DNA from: Gautieria morchelliformis
Lineage: Eukaryota; Basidiomycota; Agaricomycetes; Gomphales; Gomphaceae
Assembly: GCA_015179125.1 (NCBI GenBank)
Contig: WHVA01000312.1
Span: 62,001-126,000 of the forward strand
Direction of reading: 5' to 3'
DNA length: 64,000 nucleotides
Below, piece by piece: positions 21,101 to 32,934 of this stretch (position 1 is the first letter of the stretch; the number at the start of each line of letters is the position of its first letter). Position numbers and translations under genes: made by a program. The notes under the pieces are model-generated. The model was not told the origin of the DNA. It did no database searches and was given only the letters and a program-made list of their open reading frames with translations.

Positions 21101-23507
21101 GGAGGATTGCATGGGAGTGCATTGCAGGCAGCAGCGCATAATGGTCATAATACAACTGTACTGCTGCTTCTAGAGAAGGGTGCAGATCTGAATGCCCAAG
21201 GAGGTGCACTACATAGGGCAGCATCTGAGGGACATGATGCAACCGTACTGCTGCTCCTAGAGAAGGGTGCAGATGTGAATGCCCAAGGAGGACGGTCTGG
21301 GAGTGCACTGCAGGCAGCAGCATATAATGGTCATTATACAACTGTGCTGGTGCTCCTAGAGAAGGGTGCTGAGGTGAATGCTCATGGGGGACATTATGGG
21401 AGTGCACTGCAGGCGGCAGCATTAGAGGGCCATGAGATGATTGTTCAGCTGTTCTTGGAGAAGGGTGCAGATCTGCATGCTCATGGAGGAGTGTTTGGGA
21501 GTGCACTGCAGGCGGCAGCATATAATGGACACAATACAATTGTTCAGCTCCTCCTAGACATGGGTGCCGATGTTGAAGCTCAAGGTGGAGTGTATGGCAG
21601 TGCACTGCAGGCAGCAGTAGTGGGTGGCCACGATAAGCTTGCCTCATTGCTCCTGGAGGCAGCAGCGGCAGTCCCTAACAAGAATCCAAACATGGTGCGG
21701 CCGGAGTCGAAGTTGGTGCGTTGCTGGCCTATTGCTAACCCTTTCCCCATCTTTCCACCTCACCTCATTAGTAACAGGGTGCAGGCTGGTTTGTGGCCTT
21801 CAGCAATGATGTGCCTCACCGCCGAATAGAGGTGGACTTGCTTCATACTCTAGTAGAGCGTGAGCGCAGGTGAGTTCTGGTGGAGCTTTGGGGTTCTGGT
21901 GATGACTTGGTTTTGCACTTATTTATCCCTCACTCGTACTCCTGTATTCCCATTTCCCCCCAGCCCGGTATTGTGTGTCCGCTTCTCAGCCGACGGGAGG
22001 TACCTTGCAATTGGGTGCATAGGATCGGCGGAAATATACGAGACAACCACCGGGGCAAGGTCATGGTGAACAATTGCCTCTTCTTTCACTTGGATAATAC
22101 ACATTGATGGGCTCCTTGGCACCAGTATCCTCATTGACGACACTGCTACACCCAGTCTCTGGATCACGAGCGTGTGCTTTAGCCCCAACGGGAAGCTCCT
22201 GGCGACGTGCGCTACCGATTACAAGATTAGAGTGCGTGATCGTCATGTTATTTGCTGAAATCCTTCATTTATTTCCTGGCCTACTCCTTGATCCCGTTCT
22301 ATTCTCAATCCATGGACTATGTTTTCAACTGCCCACTTACCTCTCAACCCACACATATCCCCTTCGCCCTTCACTGTTAGATATGGGAGATTTCAGACAA
22401 GCCCATCCGAGTCCTGACCATCTTTGAGGGTCACCGCCGGCGGCTCTCATCCCTCGATTTTTCGCCCGATGGCAGTCTCATCGTGTCCGGCTCTGAGGAC
22501 AACACCGTGCGCATCTGGGACATGAAGACCGGGCAGCACAAGACGCTGTCGATCTTGGCATCTTCTGATGTGAGTGTTCTTGTCGCTTATGGTCGTGTGT
22601 CGCATGCTGATGGGAGTTGTGCTTGTGGGCGGTGTTGATGGTGCTATGCTGTTTTGTGCGGGTTGTGATTCACATACGTAGGTAGACAAGGGCGTAATCT
22701 CTGTCGCCATCTCCCCTGATGGGCATCTCGTCGCTGCCGGCTATCACGACACCACCGTGCGCCTCTGGGACATCCAAACAGGGCAGCTCCTCGACCGCCT
22801 CGTGGGCCACAGCGACTGGATTCTCAGCGTGGCTTTCACTCCTGACGGAAACAGCCTCATTAGCGGAGGTATGCACGGGGAGGTGAAGCGTTGGGATTTG
22901 GGACTATTGCTAAGGAGTGCTCAACGAGGGGCGCCGTCGAAGCAGTCGTATGAAGTGGATGAAGAAGACGCGGCCCCGGCAACAAAGGAGGAGAGCGGAC
23001 AGAACGAAAGTGTGTGTGCCTGCGCGGTTGAGTTTATCGGACATACGGTATGTAACAAGACAGTCCGTTTGCCTCTCTTGTTGCTTTCTGTCACATGCAT
23101 GCCCCTTTCGTTGAAATTGTGGGTCTTGATGCTCATGATTGTGGATGTAGGATATGGTGCGCTCCGTCGCAGTATCACACGACAACCAGTGGGTCGTGTC
23201 GGGTTCGTATGACCGGTGCGTGCGGTTCTGGGACCTGCGCACGGGGGAAGCGCAGCTTGTACTTCATGGACACAAGGGTGTCGGTATGTCCCAGCGCGTA
23301 TGCACGCGTGCAGCTCATTTCTCATTGCGCCATGTGTGCATGCATGCACGCATGTGTAGTTCGGTGTGTCGACCTGAGCCCGGTGGGGGGCATGCTAGCT
23401 ACAAGCTACTCTAACGAGTCCGTGAGATTATGTACGTGCCTCTCACTCTTTTATACAAAATATACATAACGGATTAACTTGCAGGGAGTTACACAACGTT
23501 AAAATGA
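18182..23507 (+). CDS. NLR receptor with Tup1-type WD40 C-terminus (STAND N-terminal domain-NACHT-ANK-WD40)
   Basis: My exon model: 18182-18206, 18262-18643, 18691-18779, 18847-19008, 19067-19091, 19151-19726, 19777-21715, 21778-21869, 21964-22065, 22126-22231, 22381-22569, 22682-23047, 23151-23283, 23360-23431, 23485-23507. All introns are GT-AG, phases agree throughout, and the product is 1426 residues. Order of parts: a fungal STAND N-terminal domain of Helo-like type (SVIAVLQLTGTTINACYNYG, residues ~10-150); NACHT with P-loop AGAGKT (~222) split by introns, and Walker B VFDALDEC (~320); winged-helix-like region; 12 ankyrin units (~667-1047); then seven WD blades ending RLWSYT, the Tup1 signature end. 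The stretch before blade 1 (WFVAFSNDVPHRR.EVDLLHTL) also matches Tup1. Known: NACHT NLRs oligomerise on ligand binding and Tup1 propellers bind repressors and histones. The joint role is inference. The P-loop is two residues shorter than usual in this model, so that splice site needs care. If intron 21716-21777 is kept, the protein ends at 21829 without WD40. Confidence 0.8.
20530..21660 (+). repeat. 99-bp ankyrin module array inside the NLR gene
   Basis: Twelve ankyrin units, almost all 33 codons, lie in one exon. The central units (about 20650-21360) are nearly identical in DNA: the run CTCCTAGAGAAGGGTGCAGA recurs almost unchanged. Variation is concentrated at the start of each unit (EHGS, WPGS, HYGS, LHGS, RSGS) and at the YNGHDTT/HNGHNTT positions. 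One unit is four residues shorter. Such internally homogenised repeats are known from fast-evolving fungal NLRs and point to recent unit shuffling. Confidence 0.9.
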
Positions 23508-24189
23508 CGGGACTGTAAAGTATATAACCTTTACATAATCAGTGGCTGTCTCTCTCGTCATGATCAACTTTTGTTCATACTAGTTTGTCCGGAATGAATT
23601 TATTTTCGCACTATGTGCTGCCGAGTCGAGTCGTACAACCTCGCCCCGAAGGCGTTCTACCCTGGGTTTGAGTACGACAAATCCGGACCAGATAAGGAAA
23701 CTAAGAAGCGCGCCATACGCCCCCTTTTTTTTGCTTGCTGTCCCCCGAACTAAATCTGGTAGCCGACCCGTCAAGCTCTGCTTCAAGTCGTGTGTCTTCA
23801 ATCTGTAGTCCAGTTCCTCGCGCTGCGATTCTTTGATTCATGTTCGTCCACATGGGTACGGGCTGCTTCGAGAGCTTGTTCAAGATTGTGAATTTCGATT
23901 TGAGCAACATCATACCCGCTAACACATGTTCGGACTCGACGTATTCCATCGTCCCTGTCGCAGTGTGGACCTGGGCTCGAGGGGAGTCGGTTCGAAAAAT
24001 CGACTGACTGAGGCGGGAACGCAGCACAAGAAGTTCATGATCATGCTGACACTTGATCCGTTTAATGGCTAACGTCCAACGCTGGCAGGAGCTTCAGCTT
24101 CAATACTACTGTTGGGGCTGTCGGGACGATCTGTGGGCTTGGACGACAATGGCTGCAGATCAGAGTAATATCCACCGGATGACGCCAGC

Positions 24190-24415
24190 GAGAAGCATCA
24201 GTATTCAAAGCTTTCAAGCTCAAGGTTCTAGCTTCTACTGGTACGTGAAAGTTCAAAAGTTTAATGTAAATGGGAAAGATAACTTTGAACCTGTACGTTC
24301 GGAACAGAACTGCAACACGGAAAGATTGTGTAGAGGGGCATGTAATGCCAGTGCTCGAGGCCGGTGGAGATGATTGCACACAAAAGAGTCGATAGCCATC
24401 TCTTCACATCAGGTC
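24190..24415. repeat. Dispersed repeat B, copy 2
   Basis: Matches 17040-17200 across the GGAACAGAACTGCAACACGG block, GCATGTAATGCCAGTGCTCG and the TCTTCACATCAGGT block. Orientation is the same as copy 1. It holds no gene. Confidence 0.65.
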
Positions 24416-26609
24416 CTTGCCTCGATACGGAGAGTGCCACCATCAGCTGCGTGAACAAAAGTATCCGACTCCATCAGCGAAAGGGCCTCGCGTGCATATT
24501 CACAAATGTTGATGCGGAGGAGTTCGAAGAGCAGGAACTAGCTGAGCAGAGTAAGTCAGCCATGATGCAACGTCGCCCACTCTACTCAGATGACCGGGCA
24601 CCCTTTGGAAGGATTCGGCACTGAGTCGTGGCGAAGATACGTTGCATTCTTCAAACAATGACTCTAGGTTGGCCCCCAGAAAAGATTGTTGCATACATAA
24701 GCACATTTGAAACGTTTGCATTCGGGAAGCCACGGTCCGCAGGGCAAATGCCTGAGAATACATGAACTGATCTGAACGAGGCCCGAACCTCTGATTGTGA
24801 GGCTGCCTTTAGGAACCAAATGTGTCTCTGTGTTTGCATCAGAACAACAAGAGGTCCTCACTGTTCAATTTGGCACGGAGATCATCCATTACGGCGCATT
24901 GAAGGCCACTAGCATTTGACAGATTGCAGTACATGATGTATATCGTCAGGTCGATTCTGTGCAGGTGCCCAAGTGCTTGACGGCACAGTGGTCGGCTGGA
25001 AATGGAGGAGCCACGTGTGAGCTAATTGCTTGTGTAAAGGAGAAACTGGGGACAAAGTTACGATTCTGCGGGAGGAGAACAGTATGTCTGGGTTAGAACC
25101 GTTGTGAAAGGACAAGACGTGCAGGTCTATCGGGAGTCCGATCCGACTTGCTGTGAAGGGAGAGGAACCTGTGCAGGTCCAGTAGAAGTTCGTCTGGGCT
25201 CGTTGCAAGGGTAGAGGACTGGTCGGGGTGGCGTTCGAACCTTGCCGCGAAGGGAGAAGAACACGTTCTGGTCCAGTGAAGGTCTGTTCGGAAAGAAGCC
25301 AACCGGGACGCATTCTCGACGTGGTCGGCAAACGTTTCCAATGAAGTGCAAATCATCAACACACGAATCGGGGTAATCGGAGATTTGTGGACTTAAGAAG
25401 GTGTTCCATCGTGATAGAATCTACGCTCATACGAGAAAGGATTGAAAGGCGGATCGTAAGTGTGAAAACGGGATGTAGCCTGGAGTTCGCGTGATAACGC
25501 GATATATAGTGATCTCGGAAAATTGGCGGTAGTTTCATAGCATCTTGGAACGAGAGGTTAGGACTGGTGCACCAGGTTCGATGCGAGTTCATGTCCAAGA
25601 CCTTTGCGATAGAAGTTGTAAGCACACACACGACAGGATCTAGATATGCACGGCTGTGTTAGCATGGACAAACAGTTTGGCAGAAAAATTCTGCTTTACA
25701 CGAGAACGTGAGTCATCCAAATGGACTTGCCCAAAGCTATCGTGGTTACGGTAAGCAAGCAGCTCGTCCATAGCTACTTTTTTGTCGAAAAATAGGTGCG
25801 TCGGAACTGTCAATTCAGTACACGTGGTATCGAGATCGTCCCTAGAGGCAAATATCACTATTTGTCTGACGTCGAGACTTGCGGGAATTTTTGCGTCATC
25901 AGCGTCCCCACGCCTGGTGATGAAAACAGCGCAACATATATCTGAGCTGACTCCCAGTACTAACCTTGAAAGAGTTGAAGAGCCTGGGGTGCTCAACGTA
26001 GTCTACCAGGGAGCTGTGAACGAGTAAGCGAAGGCCGGATGAGTGCATGAAAGATAAATACCGGTTGCCTAATATCAGGAGCTGCGCAATGTTCTGCGTG
26101 AGGAAGCTCAGTCACGAGCTGTAAATAAATGGCGTCTAGCGGCTACTACTACACATAGAACAACACCACAAGAAGCTACAGAGACGTGTTGCCTTCTTGT
26201 TGGTAGCTAGGAATGATTCTGCGTGCTGGATGGTATCTCCGGCAAGGTTCCTCCACTGACGTGCCACTTTGCATACGATGCGGTCCAGTCCAATGACCGT
26301 GCAGTCAGCACAATCTCCATTTTGTTATCACAAATACCTTTGTGGGGTCCACACCAGCCGCCTTGAGACCATATTGATAAAAGCCTACGTTGTGCTTGCG
26401 TTCGTGTGCCCTAGCCCTGTCGTGCCCATTCGGAGGATCTGCTTCGTTACGAGACCTCCCAGTCAGGTGCGGAAATGTTCGACACAGCAAATATGGTCCG
26501 CCCTGTCATTTTGAGTTCTCGGATCAAGTCCAGCATTGTAGGGTCGATCTGGAACGATTCACGCGCCTCTTTAGACCGAGGAGATATTTATCTTTCGAGC
26601 TACAACAGA

Positions 26610-27265
26610 ATACGCTTCTTTCATATTCGAACCATGCCGACGAAAAGAAGTTGCTTGAGTCTTTTTGGGAGTAGCAAGAAATTGAACGTTCGTAGTGGGG
26701 TGAAAAGGTCGGTGAGGCTGCAAAGGTGCCACGGAGCTCCACCCTATAATCTCGCTGTAGTAGTTTCGTTACATTTTCAAGAATCAGATGTCATTGAAGT
26801 CAGAGAAGATAACGAGCATGAATCTGGCTCGTGAGATATCCTCCATGGAGCTCATTCGAAGTAGTCGTGCTCAGCCTCTCGTCCTGGTGGGTATACAAGG
26901 GCAGAACATGGTCCCGAATATGATATGACATGAGAGAGTTGAACTAGTAGAAAGGACGACGAAGGAATGCGCACTCGACTAGCATGATGGTGGTCGCAGC
27001 GAAAGAGGCTGATTGCATAATCACTGGCAGACACTCGTGTCGAGCTCGTACTCGTAGGCTATCAAATATTTCATCGGATACTTATCCCTCCTGGGCTGAC
27101 AGATCCACAAATCATGAGGGACACGGTAATCGCTCGTGCACGAAAAACATCAGAACCAATGATATATTACAGCGTGAATAGATAGAAATGTAAATACAAT
27201 ATATGCCAGATTCGAAATAGACTTTCCCTTCTACCCTGGGAGACCATCCGCAAACATACACAACA
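26610..27265. repeat. Dispersed repeat C, copy 1
   Basis: Aligns over ~650 bp with 33770-34440, with small gaps. Shared blocks include GGCAGAACATGGTCCCGAAT, TGAGAGAGTTGAACTAGTAG and CATGATGGTGGTCGCAGCGA. No open frame is conserved between the copies, so the repeat appears non-coding. Confidence 0.75.
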
Positions 27266-27636
27266 CTGGGGAAATCACCTAGCAGCCAGACCAGAGTGCG
27301 GGGCTCCCACTGTACTGTTTATACGGCACACCGGCACCGGTCCTCACCCTCCGCATCCGCATCAAGCTGCGGTGCATCTCGTCAACCGTAACAACCCCAG
27401 GGCAAGCCTCCCTCATTATAGAGCAAGTCATTGAAGGTATGTCGACTACAGGAGATCCGGGAGGGCAGCCAGGGGCACGTCAGGCGGGAGAGATGCGTGT
27501 TGCATGGTAGTCCGCGCTTTCAACTTGGGGATACAGTCCCTCCCCATTCCACGAGTCCTTTCGGTGCATTAAGGTCTCTGTTCTATTGTAAATCATATTG
27601 GTGCTATGCACTATTTTACCAAAAAATCGCCTGTCC

Positions 27637-29914
27637 TCAGTGTGCCGGGGGCGCCGCCCCGTCCCCGATCAGCGTCACCGCCGCCGTGCTCGCCACCCCG
27701 TCCACGACCACAAACACGTACCCCGGCCCCGGCGGGTACACCCCCGCGTCCGGCGGCGCCTCGACCGTCATCGTGCTCCCCTCCAGACTGCAGTCCAGGT
27801 ACACCAGCCGCGAGTTGGCGTGCATCGAGTGCGTCGAGAACCCGAGGTCCATCAGCGAGACTGCCCGCCCGTCAGCCACATGACAGAACACAACATAACC
27901 TTACGTACCCTTCACATCCGAAGTGTTCAGCCCAGCCGGCACGTCCACGTCGAGCGTAAACGTCGTCCCAAAGCCCGTCACCGCCGCGAGCCCCGTGTAC
28001 GTTGGCCGGTCTGCCGCCATGTACGGCGGGTTCAGCCACTCCACCCGGTACTCCGCCGGGAACTTGCGCACCTCGCGGTCCGTGTTCGGGTTGCTCCCCG
28101 TGATCATGATGTTCCCGTTCGGCGTGAGCGTCGCCACCGAGTGGTACAGCCGCGGGATCTCGCTCCGCACCCCCAGCTGCGTCCACCGCTGCCCGGCGGG
28201 CATGTCCGGCGAATACATGATCGGCGATAGCGCCGGGCCGTCCGCGTTGCTCAGCCCCACTGGGTCGATCACGCTCCCGAACCCGCTGAATCCGCTCCGC
28301 GCGCCGTTCACGATCACCACCTCACCTGTCGGCAGCATCACCCCGTCCGGCATCACCCGCGCCCCGTCCGGCATGGGGTCGTCAAGCTGCCACCCATCCG
28401 TCGTCCCGTCCGGCGCGATCTGGATCCGCGAGCACTGGCTCGACGCCGGGTGCTGCGAAGAGTACTGCCAGTCGCACAGCATGTCGAACATGTCCGACCC
28501 GCCGCACACCAGGATCGTCGTGGTGTAGTTGTCCGCCGACGAGAGCGGCAGCATCAGCGCCGTCGCCGGCATCGGGTATGTCACTCGGATCCCGTTCGGC
28601 AACGGGTACTCGGTCGGCTCCTCTTGCGGCGGAGATGCGCCCCAGTCGAAGAATATCGACTGCGTGTTCGAGATGATGAACGCCCGCTCGTTCGGGAGCG
28701 AGAACGCGTGCACGAACAGGTTGGCATTGAGCGTACGGGTGAGGAACGGCATGTCGAATGAGACGGGGCTCCCAGGCGCGGACGGGAAGAAGGACACGGA
28801 CGGCTGGTTGATCGTGATGTTGTTCATGTACACGTTCTCCGTCCCTCCTCCGATGATCAGTGCAGAGCCATCCGTGACCCGCAGAACGGTGGGGTACCAC
28901 CGTTCTACGTCCGTCGCGTTCACCATGTCCAGCACGAAGCAGTCTCCCTCGGGGCTGAGACACGGCTCCACGATCCGGAGGCTCTGCAGCCCGTTGACGT
29001 CGTGATACGCATTGTCCGACGTGTCGATCACCGCCGCGGGGTTCCCGCCGACGCTGATCAACGTCCCGTTCGACAGGAAGGAGCCCGACGCGCAGAACGA
29101 GTTCGACTCGAGCTGGAACGGCGTCACCTCGTCCGTGTTGAGGTTGTACAGCACGCCCCACGCGGGGTGCCCGCCGATGCTCGCGTAGTTGTGCTCGACC
29201 TTGTCGAAGATGATCGCGTGCGTGGGCGACACGACCGTGATCTGCATCGCCGACACGCCGGTCAGGCCGCGCTCTATCAGGGTCCAGCCGTCCGCTTCTG
29301 TGATCGGCGGCGGGGCGAGCACGTCGGCGAGCGTCACGACAAAGGCGTCCACGCTCAAGGCGAACCCAAGAGCGGTGTTTTGGATGGTAATGGTATACGT
29401 GTCGAAAGGGAGTGTGAGATTGTCGAATATCCGCTGCTGCTCATTCGTGACGTTCGAGAAGGCATCCACCGTGGTCACGACGGGAGGGGTGCTGTTCAAG
29501 GAGACCTGGCGGCCCACAGGTCAGATCAGCGACAATGCCCCCAACACAACGCTCACGAACCTGTGCAACGCCACGATCGGGCCCCGTGACACCGAACCAC
29601 TCGATGCCCGTGCCCGTGAATGTGAACGACACTGACGCCGCAGGGTCGCTCGAGACGTGCAGGGTCGAATTCACAGCAGTCGCGTCCACCGTGCCAGTCC
29701 AATTCCCGTTGTACGTGATCGCGCTGTCGGTGTCGTCGAACGCCTGCGTGCCCTCGGGCGCGAGGAACGGCAGGAACGGCTGGGGGAACGCATATACCGG
29801 AATGGTGATATTGGACGGCGGCTTCATCTCGTTGCACGTCGTGTTCTGCGCCACAGCGACCCTGGAGGCCAGCAACGCCCCCCACACTGGGAGGTGCCTG
29901 CGAGAGAGTAACAT
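27637..29914 (-). CDS. Secreted copper radical oxidase (glyoxal oxidase-like)
   Basis: Exons on the minus strand: 29914-29561, 29505-27909, 27860-27637, with two GT-AG introns, giving 724 residues. The start at 29914 gives a clean signal peptide (MLLSRRHLPVWGALLASRV..) with likely cleavage before QNTTC, so the enzyme is secreted. An N-terminal beta-sandwich-like region (SFTFTGTGIEWFGV, residues ~30-190) precedes the oxidase propeller. All metal and cofactor residues expected of the family are visible: Cys in SNSFCASG (~255), Tyr in ERWYPT (~321) for the Cys-Tyr cross-link, Tyr-His in PRLYHSV (~570), and His in STHSMHA (~661, last exon). Known reaction: oxidation of small aldehydes or alcohols with O2 to give H2O2, which feeds peroxidases in wood decay. 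At 724 aa it exceeds classical glyoxal oxidase (~560) because of the N-terminal part. The substrate cannot be told. It looks intact. Confidence 0.9.
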
Positions 29915-30026
29915 GAGCCTGGGTGGCTCACGGTCAGCATACACACGGGCGCACAAGGTGGGGCGCGAAATACGTACGTGCTGCGATGAAGTCAGCAGAG
30001 GTGCAGAAATTGGCTCTCTCTCGCGC

Positions 30027-30034
30027 ATTTTATA
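30027..30034 (-). promoter_or_regulatory. TATA box of the copper radical oxidase
   Basis: On the minus strand GTATAAAATG lies about 115 bp upstream of the chosen ATG at 29914, a usual TATA distance for a fungal gene with a short leader. No other upstream control site is claimed. Confidence 0.5.
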
Positions 30035-31519
30035 CAGCACGCTTCAAGTTATTTGAAATGGCGCCGCGCCCAGCAGGTGTGATAGAATCAGAATCCATAT
30101 TCACATGTGGAATGTGACCCTCTCAAGTTTCATTTTGGCAGCCCCCATTGGCTGCACCGGTCATGCGGTCTTGCATTCTAATTATTCTAATCTATTGAGC
30201 CGCTCAGCGCTGAGCCGCCTCATGCCCGACTCAATACGTACTTCCGCGTGAAACGCCCGGGTAAAGGTGAAGATGCGCGTGCCGGCGTGGAGTGTCTTGA
30301 TATATATATCTTCGCCCGGGCAGCTGTCTGCTGTGACAGCTTCAGTCAAGTCGGCTTCGGTGGCATAATACAGCGCAGGCGGGTCACGTTGCTCACAATT
30401 GGGGTTGGCGACGTCCAGTTACTGTATTCCTCAACAACTCTACGCTGCAGATGATCAGCGGACCGAGCATACGCGTTCATTCGACGCCACCACATTCACA
30501 ATGTCATTTACGGTGGGCACCCCGATACTTCAAACTCCGATGCACCCTTCGTATAGAAAAAATACCAAGATAAAAGAGTAAAAGATTCTCCGGCGCACGA
30601 AGAGGCCGGATCATCATTCGCCGCCCGACCCTCCCGGGTCCGTTGAGGTCGGGACACTACAGCTTGTTCGCGCCTCCAAAATAGGATATGTGTGTCATAA
30701 GTATGTATTCAATACATAAATAAAGAGCTCGTAGTCGAATTCGGCGCTTGCCCTGGCCGCGGAGTAATTTCGAGCGGCGCACGTGCCAGTTACAAAGCAG
30801 GTGACCAAAACAGGTAGCTCGACCGCCTTCCCGCCGCTGCCAAGCGTTATCCCATGAATATCCCGACCTGCGTTAAATGTCCATGCCATCCTTGTCAATA
30901 TAAAAATTTTCACTAAATGGAAAATGTGATGTGTTGCGCAAAGGCAAGTTACTGAATAGAGTCGCAATTCCTTGTTTTTAGTTTCCGGGATACGCTATGT
31001 GATCACCGTCATCGACGGTGGTGAGCATAAATGTGTAAATGACTGTAAAGCGTGCATAGGAGGTCCCTGTAGTAGTAGCGTTAAATTACATTACTACGAC
31101 TTGTAGCCCGAGTCTACCCAGTGAGCGGTATTCATTGTCTCAGTCATGAGGTCAGGGATATAAGAATTTTAGCCGAGTAGCTTAGCTGCCGTGAGCCAGT
31201 TTGTGTAGAACGCAAGCGCTGCTGCAGAGTGTCAGTACAAACGGCCAATGTTCCGAAAGATTGTCGGAAAGCGTTCAGAAGCACCGAAAAAAACAATATA
31301 CGCACTGTATTCAAAGCCTTGGGTTTGGTATCGCTCCACGAGATAGTCCTCCTCCTCCAGGGTAAAAAATGTCGTCTGAGGTATGTGTCACATTCCTCCA
31401 TGCGGCATCGGGACTGGGGAGAAAGGCGGGAGCCGGTGGGTGAATCCACCGTTCGAAGAGCAGCCCGGAGACTTTGCCGAATCGAAGCGTTCAATTCCCT
31501 CAGTGACGGCAGTGTACTT

Positions 31520-31660
31520 AGCGAAGCAAAGTATACTTACCAAGGCAGGCGTCAGGACAATATTCACGACTGAGAGGGAAATGGCAAACCTGATAAGTCA
31601 GATGCTGTAGAAACGTGATAATGCTCTCTATCGGCGTGCATATACTACGACAGGGAAATG
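31520..31660. repeat. Dispersed repeat D, copy 1
   Basis: Matches 36990-37130 across GACTGAGAGGGAAATGGCAA, ATGCTGTAGAAACGTGATAA and TACTACGACAGGGAAATGTT. In copy 2, repeat E follows about 60 bp after D; here it follows 1.3 kb later, so one copy has gained or lost sequence between them. Confidence 0.7.
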
Positions 31661-32934
31661 TTAGGTGATGGGCAGTAAACAAGCATGCTCGACCCACCCG
31701 GTATGACGGCACCGACAACTGCCTGAACCAGGTTGAGCATCACGCATAATGCGTGCATGGTCGTCGACGATATCTGGTATTGCTCCCGATTTCTGAACAT
31801 CACCCGGATGCGTGGAAAGACCGAAACCCCGGGTTGTAGGCACTAGCAGTGAAGAAGATGGCTGAAAGTGGAGGATTTAATCTTAGCAAAGACGTAAGTG
31901 GAACCAACTGATGATAGGACATACACAGAAACGTAAAATTTGGTTAGACCAAGTGCTTCACAAGATAGGCCAGCCGTGGACCAGGAGAATGGTACGTGTG
32001 GCTCGAGGATTGAAAATATACGTGTATTCTGTATGATTTTATGGAATAAATGGCGTCAATACTTACAGCATTTATGAAGGAGAGAAATTTAAAGGTAGAA
32101 TTTAACCCCATATCTGTCTAGCCATGGGGAGAAGAAGCAAACACATAAAACAAATAGTTTTCCACAAAACAATGACGTAACGGCATTGAGCATAAAGCGA
32201 CCCACGTAGTTTGGTATCCTGTACGCTAGGTTGATCAGGAATAGAGCGATTGATCAGAGTACAGTGAGCTATATGTTGGTAGGATATAGTCTCGAGGGCT
32301 CGAAGGATATGAGAAGCTGGGGGAGATTGTCGAAGCATGTGAGGCAGAGAGGATTGAACAAAAAAACTGGCAATGATGCTCCTAGTAAGGTCAACAAGGT
32401 GTATGAGACCATCTTGGAATCTGGGGGCAGGTAGGTTTCAAAACTGTGAACTAGCGTGCTGTTCTTATACCAACGTCGCACCGCCCAGTGTGTATTATGA
32501 GCGCTTCACTTTAAACTTGATACCCATTGTAGAGGTTCGGACCATTCTGCACGGTAAAGAGTGCTTCCGACATAACGTGTACACTGTGCACCCAAGGTCT
32601 GCCGGGTGAGACAGAAACGTTATTGGGAGATGAAGCACTCGAGAGGAACAGGCGGTCGAGGCTTCACTTCGGGAAGAAAAGTGGCCATGGTTCTTTCGGG
32701 AGTGACGTGCAAAGGTACTTACACATAACCGAGCACTGTCGTCATAATCCGAGACCATCTTAACCATGACCAATTACCGCGAGGTCTTGAAGGAATGAGA
32801 GTTCATGGGCGCGCCGTGCGCGGTTGGTCAAGGTTGACCAGAACACAGCTTTTGCTGAGGAAATTCCTGACCGGCAGCAGTGATCGTCATCGTGTCCCTT
32901 TATGGTAGCACACGCAAAAGCGTGATGCTCGCTA

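Larger units (their letters stand above)
23508..27636. other. 4.1 kb without a recognisable gene
   Basis: Only short open frames occur, none with a family motif. The stretch contains repeat B copy 2 (24190-24415) and repeat C copy 1 (26610-27265), and otherwise looks like decayed sequence. The last part is the 3' flank of the copper radical oxidase gene. Confidence 0.6.

Noticed and set aside
20661-21647. Long minus-strand frames opposite the ankyrin exon
   Set aside because: They mirror the 99-bp coding repeat on the other strand (HSHLHPSLGAA type) and exist only because the sense units lack the matching stops.
21860-22427. Separate small genes downstream of the ankyrin exon
   Set aside because: These frames are exons and introns of the Tup1-type WD40 part and fall into place under one splice model.
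23600-23720. tRNA-like gene
   Set aside because: Some box B-like letters (GGGTTTGAGTACGAC) but no acceptor stem or anticodon arm could be folded.
27901-29161. Several long frames on both strands inside the oxidase gene
   Set aside because: High GC at third positions opens alternative frames; only the frame with signal peptide and all active-site residues is real.
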